Shown here piece after piece: positions 1 to 5,432 of a DNA stretch of 5,798 nt. The stretch covers positions 1 through 5,798 of the forward strand of contig JAJRRE010000431.1 in assembly GCA_024279745.1 (NCBI GenBank), given 5' to 3'. The notes under the pieces are model-generated. The model made no database searches. It was not told where the DNA came from and was given only the letters and a program-made list of their open reading frames with translations. Position 1 is the first letter of the stretch. Every line of letters begins with the position of its first letter. This DNA is from Alphaproteobacteria bacterium (GTDB lineage Bacteria; Pseudomonadota; Alphaproteobacteria; Rhizobiales; Hyphomicrobiaceae). Both the position numbers and the translations under genes were made by a program.

Positions 1-1
1 C

Positions 2-670
2 GCAATCGTGCTGGGCAATCAAGAAAGCACACATTTGCCTGCCGCCACCATAACGAAATTCAAGGAGCGCCTGCGCGGGATGCCTTCCCGATCAGACGGC
101 GCAAGCCCGCTGATCCTAATTGCCGGCTGGGCCATGAGCAAAATGAAACCGCTCGATTTCATCCTGGCCGAGCAGCCGCTTTATGTGCTGGCCAATCGAC
201 AGGCGCAGGAGAAGTTCGACGAATTCGCTCGCAACATGGTTCTCGCTGCGCAAAGCGCCTCCAAATCCATGATCGGCGCGATACAAGAAGCGCTGAAAGC
301 TGGCGGTAATAAGCCAGGCGGTGACAGCGCATTACTCACCAGCGCCCGCGAATCCTTCTTCGCCGACACCGAAATTAATTTTCACCAAATACTAGGCCGA
401 GCCGCCGCGAAAGCCGTAGCCAATGACGACTGGCAGCAGCCCTTCGCCAAACACTGGCTGAAGCATTTGCAGCACGCCGCCTTCAACGGCTTCGATGCGA
501 CTTCCCAGCCGGACCCCAATGACCCAGACCGAGCCAGACAGGTGGTCGAGGCAAGAAAAAAGCTGACCAGCTACATATTATTCGCCAAGGGAGCAAAGTC
601 ATTGCGCGGCATTCTCAAGCTGCCCATTCCAACGGCTTCCAAGCCAAGCAAAAAAGGAACCATGTCATGA
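2..670 (+). CDS. cas8e: Cas8e (CasA/Cse1), type I-E Cascade large subunit, 5'-truncated by the window edge
   Basis: This is the C-terminal part of the Cascade large subunit, which in the family recognises the PAM, anchors the crRNA 5' end and recruits Cas3. The frame is already open at base 2, so the GTG at 8 is not a true start; about 222 residues are visible. The stretch AGWAMSKMKPLDFILAEQPLY, followed by helical segments and SFFADTEINFHQIL (about 350-394), fits the C-terminal helical bundle of Cse1. The PAM-reading and L1-loop part lies outside the window. The protein ends in a short lysine/proline-rich tail. Its TGA (668-670) overlaps the ATG of the next gene. The assignment rests on these weakly conserved motifs plus the fixed gene order cas8e-cse2-cas7e-cas5e-cas6e. 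Cse1 is the most divergent Cascade subunit, so the context carries much of the weight. Confidence 0.9.
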   Translation, partial: AIVLGNQESTHLPAATITKFKERLRGMPSRSDGASPLILIAGWAMSKMKPLDFILAEQPLYVLANRQAQEKFDEFARNMVLAAQSASKSMIGAIQEALKAGGNKPGGDSALLTSARESFFADTEINFHQILGRAAAKAVANDDWQQPFAKHWLKHLQHAAFNGFDATSQPDPNDPDRARQVVEARKKLTSYILFAKGAKSLRGILKLPIPTASKPSKKGTMS

Positions 671-1296
671 GCAAAGACGCCGATGATAAAGGCGATAACA
701 AAAGCCCCGGCCAAAAGGTACTTGAATGGTGGAATGGATTGCAGCCAAAAACCGACAAGTCCGGCAAGGTAACGTCGCCCGGCGATCCAGGCGCCCTGGC
801 CCGTCTGCGCCGCGCATCTTCACCGATTGACGCGCTCACCGAAGAACAGGCCATTCGCCTGGCAAAGCGGCTTGGCGCCAGCTTGGATGATCAGGCGCGT
901 CTTGCCCGTATCGGCGCGCTCGCCGCGGTGTTGACCCATGTAAAAACCCATCGAGACAAAGATGATAAGAAGCGCGCCCAGCATATGGCGCGCCAGCTCG
1001 GCCCCGACAGTAAGGGTGACAACGCCGTCATGTCATCTTTGCGCTTTCAGCGCCTGATAGCGGCGCGTGAGCCTGCCGATCTCATGCGCGAGATGCGCGG
1101 CGCGGTCAAACTCCTCAAAGGGACCGCCAACATCCGTGACATCGGCGACGCCTTTTACTGGTGGAGCGACAAAACCCGCATTGCCTGGACATATGACTAT
1201 TGGGGCGCGGGCGACGCCGATCCTGACAACACCGCCAAAGCGCTTGTAAGCACCAACAGATCCGACGAACCGACAGCCAAGGAGGCCGCATCATGA
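667..1296 (+). CDS. cse2: Cse2 (CasB, Cas11e), type I-E Cascade small subunit
   Basis: This 209-residue protein is the small subunit, present as a dimer along the belly of Cascade, where it helps stabilise the R-loop. Family signatures are visible: DPGALARLRRASSP (40-53), SSLRFQRLIAAREPADL (123-139), and a C-terminal block with FYWW (163-166) and WTYDYWG (174-180). It is longer than E. coli Cse2 (about 160 residues). The extra length appears to be a charged, probably disordered start (residues 1-16), a Lys/Asp-rich loop around 92-118 and a polar tail after 181. The ATG at 667 is chosen because it overlaps the cas8e stop as ATGA and has AAGGA at 654-658 upstream. An ATG at 662 is in the cas8e frame and is not a start for this gene. 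Confidence 0.95.
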   Translation: MSKDADDKGDNKSPGQKVLEWWNGLQPKTDKSGKVTSPGDPGALARLRRASSPIDALTEEQAIRLAKRLGASLDDQARLARIGALAAVLTHVKTHRDKDDKKRAQHMARQLGPDSKGDNAVMSSLRFQRLIAAREPADLMREMRGAVKLLKGTANIRDIGDAFYWWSDKTRIAWTYDYWGAGDADPDNTAKALVSTNRSDEPTAKEAAS

Positions 1297-2459
1297 GCCG
1301 TTTTATTCAACTGCATCTGCTCACCACCTATCCACCATCCAATCCCAACCGCGACGATTTGGGCCGCCCCAAAACCGCGCGTTTTGGCAATACGGAGCGC
1401 ATGCGTATTTCATCGCAATCACTCAAACGGGCCTTGCGCACTTCGGACGTGTTTGAAGAGCGGCTGAAAAATCCTGGAAATATGGGAGATCGGACGCAGC
1501 GCCTTGGGGAAGTCATAGAGACGCATCTTCTCGATAAACAAGTTGCGGCGGACAAAGCCCTTGAAATTGCCAAAGCTATCGCAAGCGCGTACGGCAAAAT
1601 AGATGACCAGAACAAGCATCATGACGCGCGTATAAAGCAGCTTGCTTTTATCTCCCCGGATGAAAAGAAAGCCGCACTGGCGCTAGCAGACAAACTCGCT
1701 TCTGGCGAAATTGAATTACCCAGCGCAACCCAGGCAACAGACGGTGCGGTCACGGGGAAAAAGAGCGGCAAAAAAGACCAAGCGGCAGACGCCATCAAAA
1801 AAATCATGAAGGAATGGGGTTTATTGAAACTGGCAGACGGCGCGGTCGACATCGCCATGTTCGGGCGCATGCTGGCGGACAATCCCGATTTTAACCGCGA
1901 CGCCGCCGTGCAGATTGCCCACGCCATCACAACCAATCGCGTTACCATAGAGAACGACTTCTACACCGCCGTCGATGATCTCAAAAAACCGGCAGAAGAT
2001 GCAGGCGCTGGTTTTATCGGTGAACTCGGCTTCGGCTCCGGCGTGTTCTACATCTACGCCTGTATCAATCGCGACCTGCTGGTAAACAATCTCGACGGCG
2101 ATGTCCCCCTTGCTGAAACTGCCACAATTGCGTTGATCGAAGCCCTCGCCACCGCCTCGCCCGACGGCAAAAAGAACAGCTTTGCCCATGGCGGACGCGC
2201 CCAATACATCCTTGCCGAACGGGGCAACCAGCAGCCGCGCACATTGGCCGGTGCTTTCTTGAAGCCCGTACATAACGAAGACCTGATGAGCGCCTCGATC
2301 AAGCGGCTGGAAAAATTACGCAAAGACATGGATGACGCTTATGGAGACTGCGCCGATGACCACAAAGTCATGCATCTGGGCGCCGAAGGCAGCGTCCCGC
2401 TTATCGAAATTGCCCAGTTTTGTGCCGGGGCAACAGCAGCGAAGGGAAGCGGCGCATGA
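1293..2459 (+). CDS. cas7e: Cas7e (CasC/Cse4), Cascade backbone subunit
   Basis: This 388-residue protein is the backbone subunit; in the family six copies coat the crRNA spacer. The N-terminus (residues 4-47) has the hallmark FIQLHLLTTYPPSNPNRDD and RISSQSLKRA segments. Later come FGRMLADNP (190-198), AHAI (209-212), FYTAVDDL (223-230), the GAGFIGELGFGSGVFYIYA block (238-256) and a QPRTLAGAF segment near the C-terminus. It is about 25 residues longer than E. coli Cas7 (363). A low-complexity, lysine-rich stretch at about 140-170 is the likely insertion. The start is firm: ATG overlaps the cse2 stop as ATGA, and AAGGAGG lies at 1279-1285. It ends in another ATGA overlap with cas5e. Confidence 0.97.
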   Translation: MSRFIQLHLLTTYPPSNPNRDDLGRPKTARFGNTERMRISSQSLKRALRTSDVFEERLKNPGNMGDRTQRLGEVIETHLLDKQVAADKALEIAKAIASAYGKIDDQNKHHDARIKQLAFISPDEKKAALALADKLASGEIELPSATQATDGAVTGKKSGKKDQAADAIKKIMKEWGLLKLADGAVDIAMFGRMLADNPDFNRDAAVQIAHAITTNRVTIENDFYTAVDDLKKPAEDAGAGFIGELGFGSGVFYIYACINRDLLVNNLDGDVPLAETATIALIEALATASPDGKKNSFAHGGRAQYILAERGNQQPRTLAGAFLKPVHNEDLMSASIKRLEKLRKDMDDAYGDCADDHKVMHLGAEGSVPLIEIAQFCAGATAAKGSGA

Positions 2460-3244
2460 GCTCCTCTTTTCTCATCTTCACACTCGCCGCGCCCCTGGCC
2501 TCCTTTGGTGAGGTGGCGGGCCATGAACGACGCGGCAGCCGCGAGCGGCCCGGAAAATCGGCTATACTGGGTCTTGTGGGCGCTGCCTTGGGTATTCGGC
2601 GCGACGACGGCGAGGCTCAGGAGGCCCTGCGCACGGGTTATGATATGGCCGTGCGCGTCGATAATCCCGGCACGCCGTTGCAGGACTATCATACGGTCCA
2701 GGCGGTTGCTGGCGATAAAAAACTGCATCCACGCACGCGCGCCGACGCTCTGAAACGTGGTAAGCGCAAGACTATTATTACGCGGCGCGACTACCGAATA
2801 GATGTCCACTACCATATTGCAATTGCTGCCCGGCCCAGTGCTCGCTGGTCATTAGATGAATTGATTGACGCCCTGAGGCGACCCCGCTTTACGCTTTACC
2901 TGGGGCGAAAGTCCTGCCCTTTGTCGCTACCGCTTGATCCGTGGCTATTGGAAGCTAATGACATTTTGCAGGCTCTTCAAAAAACGGACAAACGCCAGAA
3001 CGCCGATAAACAACGGGATCTGCAAAGCTGTACCGGAATAAAGACTGCGGCGCCGCCTTATGTCGCACTGAGCCGCGACACATACGATGCATTGATCGAT
3101 AAGCCAGACACAAATCCCCGCTTTGAGACCGTCAATGACGAACCCATTGATCGCATAGGCTGGCATTTCACAGCGCATCGCGAGGCTGTCCTGGTACTTG
3201 TCAAACATGATGATGAGGTTTTCAGCCAGGAGACCAGCAAATGA
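2456..3244 (+). CDS. cas5e: Cas5e (CasD), Cascade subunit holding the crRNA 5' handle
   Basis: This 262-residue RAMP protein caps the foot of Cascade and binds the 8-nt crRNA 5' handle. Visible motifs are the N-terminal FLIFTLAAPLASFGE strand (5-19), the glycine-rich PGKSAILGLVGAALGI segment (32-47), DYHTV (77-81), ITRRDY (108-113) and the very typical RPRFTLYLGRKSCPL (142-156). All line up with E. coli CasD. It is somewhat longer than CasD (about 224 residues), mainly through polar sequence after residue 170. An upstream in-frame GTG at 2420 would add 12 residues inside cas7e. The ATG at 2456 is preferred because the family begins there, it makes the ATGA overlap with cas7e (2456-2459), and GAAGGGAA lies at 2441-2448. 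The last codons overlap cas6e. Confidence 0.96.
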   Translation: MSSSFLIFTLAAPLASFGEVAGHERRGSRERPGKSAILGLVGAALGIRRDDGEAQEALRTGYDMAVRVDNPGTPLQDYHTVQAVAGDKKLHPRTRADALKRGKRKTIITRRDYRIDVHYHIAIAARPSARWSLDELIDALRRPRFTLYLGRKSCPLSLPLDPWLLEANDILQALQKTDKRQNADKQRDLQSCTGIKTAAPPYVALSRDTYDALIDKPDTNPRFETVNDEPIDRIGWHFTAHREAVLVLVKHDDEVFSQETSK

Positions 3245-3960
3245 CAAATCTCTGGTTTTCCCGTGTATGCCTGAAACCCGATGCCCATATCCAGGCCATC
3301 GCCAGCCTTTTGCTGCCTGACAAGAACGATCCGGTCAGTCAAAAGGGGAGCACGACCTACGCCCGGCACCAACTTGTCTGGTCGCTTTTTGCAGACGACA
3401 CAAACCGAAAGCGTGATTTTTTGTGGCGCGAAGACAGCGCCGGCACATTCTTCATTTTGTCCGCCCGCAAGCCGCTCAATGATCACTTTCAGATCTAACA
3501 CAAAGAATGGGCGCCGCACCTGGCGGCCGGTGACCGCCTGGCTTTTTCTTTGCGCGCGAACCCGGTCGTTGCCCGTAAGGCCGAAGGCAAAAAACATAGC
3601 CAGCGCCATGATGTCGTGATGGACGCCTTGCAGCCACTAGCCAGGGCAAATCCGGCGACCAATGAAGCCGGTGAACGGGGTGCCGGGCGCAACAAGATTA
3701 TCCAACAAGCTGGCGCGGATTGGTTGGCCAAGCAGGGCGGGCGCTATGGCTTTGAGGCGACCAATGTCAAATGCGACGGATATCGCCAAATGGTTATTCC
3801 GCGGCGCAGTAAAAAAACCGGTCCGATACAGTTTTCAGTCCTGGAGTTTGACGGCGCCCTGCAAATCACCGACCCGGCTGCCTTCTTGCAAAAACTCAGC
3901 CTAGGTTTCGGATCTGCCAAAGCATTCGGCTGCGGCCTGATGCTGATCCGCCGCCTATAA
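3241..3960 (+). pseudogene. cas6e: cas6e (casE/cse3), crRNA-processing endoribonuclease, interrupted by an in-frame TAA at codon 86
   Basis: Cas6e cuts the pre-crRNA at the base of each repeat hairpin and stays bound to the 3' stem in Cascade. Codons 1-85 carry the start of the first ferredoxin-like domain with YARHQLVWSLF (40-50); His43 aligns with catalytic His20 of E. coli CasE. A TAA follows at 3496-3498. The same frame continues at once with WAPHLAAGDRLAFSLRANP (to codon 108), matching the FRLRANP region of the family, and runs on to GFGSAKAFGCGL (222-233), the conserved glycine-rich C-terminus, ending in TAA at 3958-3960. Without the stop, the gene would be 239 codons, a normal Cas6e size. 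There is no frameshift. The start is supported by ATGA overlap with cas5e and AGGAGA at 3228-3233. Restart for the second half is doubtful: TTG 3550 and ATG 3619 lack a clear ribosome binding site. Alternatives are a sequencing error, readthrough, or a split enzyme. Confidence 0.93.
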
Positions 3961-3970
3961 CCCGCACATA

Positions 3971-3977
3971 AGAGGAG
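3971..3977 (+). promoter_or_regulatory. Ribosome binding site of cas1e
   Basis: AGAGGAG sits 8 nt before the ATG at 3986, in the 25-bp gap after cas6e. It decides the long form of Cas1e, because the next in-frame ATG (4097) follows a CCCCCGGC stretch with no Shine-Dalgarno sequence. It also means cas1 does not rely on a stop-start overlap with cas6e, so premature termination in cas6e need not silence cas1 translation. Confidence 0.75.
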
Positions 3978-3985
3978 CGCCGCCC

Positions 3986-5026
3986 ATGGACGATAAAAAG
4001 CCTGACGAGCCACCGCCTAACCGGCCACCGTCAGAAGAACCAGCCACCAAAGCGGCGGCGCCCAAAACTAAATCAGATACCGCTAAAACCCCCGGCATGG
4101 CGCCGCCCAAACCAATCCCGATCAAGGACCGCGCCTCGATCCTGTTCCTCGCCATGGGCCGGCTCGATGTCATCGACGGCGCCTTCGTGCTGGTCGATAA
4201 AAACGGCGTCCGCACGCAAATTCCCGTCGGCGGCGTCGCCTGCATCATGCTGGAGCCGGGGACACGCGTGTCGCACGCGGCAAGCTGTCTGGCCGGGCGC
4301 GTCGGCTGCCTCATTGTCTGGGTCGGCGAAGCGGGCGTGCGGCTATATTCGGCCGGGCAGCCAGGCGGCGCGCGCTCCGACAAACTACTGTATCAGGCCA
4401 AGCTCGCCCTTGACGATAGCGCCCGGCTCAAAGTCGTACGCCGCATGTTCGATCTGCGCTTTGGCGAGGATGCGCCGGCACGCCGGTCCATAGAACAGCT
4501 ACGCGGCATAGAAGGCGCGCGTGTCAAACGCATGTACCAGAATTTCGCCCGCCAATACGGGGTCAAATGGCAGGCACGGCGCTATAAGCCCGGCTCCTTC
4601 GACGCCGCCGATCTGCCCAATCGCTGCTTATCTGAGGCCACAGCCTGCCTTTATGGCCTGTCGGAAGCCGCCATTCTTGCCGCCGGTTACGCCCCCGCCA
4701 TCGGCTTTTTGCACACGGGCAAGGCGCGTTCTTTTGTCTACGATGTCGCGGACGTTTTCAAATTCGAGACCGTGGTTCCTGCCGCCTTCAAGATTGCCGG
4801 AAAGGCACAAAAAGGCCTACAGCCATTTGCATCAGATCCTGTCGGCGAAGTGCGCCGCGACTGCCGCGATCGATTTCGCCAGACCGGGCTTCTCAAACGC
4901 ATCATTCCCGCGATTGAGGAAATGCTGGAAGCCGGTGGGTTTGAACCGCCGCCGCCCCATGATGAAGCCCAGCCCATCGCCATTACTGAGGAGGAGGTCG
5001 GAGATGCTGGTCATCGCAACCAATAA
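3986..5026 (+). CDS. cas1: Cas1e integrase of the adaptation complex, with an N-terminal extension
   Basis: Cas1 is the metal-dependent integrase that, with Cas2, inserts prespacers at the leader-repeat junction. From residue 43 on (PIPIKDR) this 346-residue protein aligns with E. coli Cas1 without gaps through the catalytic core: DVIDGAFVLVDK, IPVGGVACIMLEPGTRVSHAA, VWVGEAGVR and GQPGGARSDKLLYQAKLAL. By that alignment the metal ligands are Glu176 (in LRGIEG), His243 (in GFLHTG), Asp253 and Asp256 (in VYDVAD), equivalent to E. coli E141, H208, D218 and D221; all are present. The end (AQPIAITEEEVGDAGHRNQ) resembles the E. coli tail. The first 40 or so residues are a Pro/Lys/Ala/Glu-rich, probably disordered extension absent from E. 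coli Cas1. The start is set by the ribosome binding site at 3971-3977. The 3' end overlaps cas2 by 23 bp. Confidence 0.98.
   Translation: MDDKKPDEPPPNRPPSEEPATKAAAPKTKSDTAKTPGMAPPKPIPIKDRASILFLAMGRLDVIDGAFVLVDKNGVRTQIPVGGVACIMLEPGTRVSHAASCLAGRVGCLIVWVGEAGVRLYSAGQPGGARSDKLLYQAKLALDDSARLKVVRRMFDLRFGEDAPARRSIEQLRGIEGARVKRMYQNFARQYGVKWQARRYKPGSFDAADLPNRCLSEATACLYGLSEAAILAAGYAPAIGFLHTGKARSFVYDVADVFKFETVVPAAFKIAGKAQKGLQPFASDPVGEVRRDCRDRFRQTGLLKRIIPAIEEMLEAGGFEPPPPHDEAQPIAITEEEVGDAGHRNQ
4988..4998 (+). promoter_or_regulatory. Ribosome binding site of cas2e inside cas1
   Basis: GAGGAGGAGGT ends 5 nt before the ATG at 5004. It is purine-rich and strong, and it encodes the EEE of the Cas1 tail. It fixes the cas2 start within the last codons of cas1, although the same frame is open much further upstream (from before 4521). 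Confidence 0.75.
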
Positions 5027-5312
5027 TGCACCGCCGCGGCTGCGCGGTCGCCTCAGCGTCTGGCTGCTGGAAGTGCGTGCCGGCATCTATGTCGGCAATT
5101 ATTCGCGCCGCACCCGCGAAATGATTTGGGATCAGGTGGTCGGCGATATCGACGACGGCGATGCGGTGATGACCTGGTCAGTGCCGTCCGAGACCGGTTT
5201 TGACTTTCTAACCTGCGGCAAGAACCGGCGCATGCCCATCGACGCCGATGGCCTCAAGCTTGTGCAATTCCTGCCAATTGAAGGCCATGACATTGAGCCG
5301 ATTACAGACTAA
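5004..5312 (+). CDS. cas2: Cas2e, structural partner of Cas1 in spacer acquisition
   Basis: This 102-residue protein is Cas2 of the type I-E branch; its dimer bridges two Cas1 dimers and positions the prespacer. Residues 10-31 (PPRLRGRLSVWLLEVRAGIYVG) are almost identical to E. coli Cas2, followed by TREMIWDQVVG (37-47), VMTWSVPSETGFDF (55-68), NRRMPIDADGLKLV (74-87) and FLPI (89-92). E. coli Glu9, the putative metal ligand of Cas2, aligns with Asn7 here. The protein runs about 10 residues past the usual FLPV end. ATG 5004 is chosen for the ribosome binding site at 4988-4998 and the family start; the open frame upstream is antiparallel-free shadow sequence of cas1. The gene overlaps cas1 by 23 bp and is the last gene before the leader. 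Confidence 0.97.
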   Translation: MLVIATNNAPPRLRGRLSVWLLEVRAGIYVGNYSRRTREMIWDQVVGDIDDGDAVMTWSVPSETGFDFLTCGKNRRMPIDADGLKLVQFLPIEGHDIEPITD

Positions 5313-5386
5313 GCTGTGGACGAAATTGAATGGCGACTAACATCACTAGACCGATCTAATTGAACATTGATCAGTTCGGTAGCTCT

Positions 5387-5416
5387 TTGACAATTTAAAA
5401 TAATACGTTATATCAT
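5387..5416 (+). promoter_or_regulatory. Predicted sigma70-type promoter for the CRISPR array
   Basis: A perfect -35 box TTGACA (5387-5392) is followed by an AT-rich spacer and overlapping -10 candidates: TATATC (5409-5414, 16-bp spacer) or TATCAT (5411-5416, 18-bp spacer). Transcription would start near 5422 and enter repeat 1 in the + direction, producing the pre-crRNA in the standard type I-E orientation. This is predicted from sequence only; the exact -10 is uncertain. Confidence 0.6.
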
Positions 5417-5423
5417 GGCGTTA
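5411..5423 (+). promoter_or_regulatory. Candidate IHF binding site at the leader end
   Basis: TATCATGGCGTTA matches the IHF consensus WATCAANNNNTTR at all but one defined position (T for A at position 6). It lies at -22 to -10 relative to repeat 1, with an A/T-rich tract just upstream (5391-5405). In E. coli, IHF bends the leader at about this distance to guide Cas1-Cas2 integration. The match is short, so chance is possible, but the location is the expected one. Confidence 0.45.
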
Positions 5424-5432
5424 CACGCAAGA

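Larger units (their letters stand above)
5313..5432 (+). promoter_or_regulatory. CRISPR leader
   Basis: These 120 bp between the cas2 stop and repeat 1 are non-coding and clearly more AT-rich than the genes, most strongly at 5391-5416. In type I-E the leader drives array transcription and directs Cas1-Cas2 to the first repeat. Position, base composition and the promoter and IHF-like elements inside it support the call. The last bases (GTTA, then AAGA directly before the repeat) resemble the end of the E. coli leader as I remember it. I see no convincing terminator after cas2, so cas transcription may run into the array. Confidence 0.85.

Noticed and set aside
1821..2273. Minus-strand open frame of 150 codons opposite cas7e (and similar ones opposite cas5e, cas6e and cas1)
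   Set aside because: They lie antisense to clear cas genes, have no recognisable motifs or start context, and are explained by codon bias in GC-rich sequence.
3496..3498. TAA read as a sense codon through a variant genetic code
   Set aside because: cas6e, cas1 and cas2 all end in TAA where their families end, so TAA is used as a normal stop here.
3241..3960. A frameshift as the cause of the split cas6e
   Set aside because: Both halves lie in the same frame (3241 and the RANP region differ by a multiple of 3), and homology resumes in the codon after the TAA, so it is a nonsense codon.
4521..5003. Upstream extension of cas2 or an extra protein in its frame
   Set aside because: This frame overlaps well-conserved cas1 sequence; the Cas2 family start and a strong ribosome binding site place the start at 5004.
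5350..5380. Inverted repeat ACCGA/TCGGT in the leader as a terminator or operator
   Set aside because: The stem is only 5 bp with a 21-nt loop and no U-tract; such matches are expected by chance.
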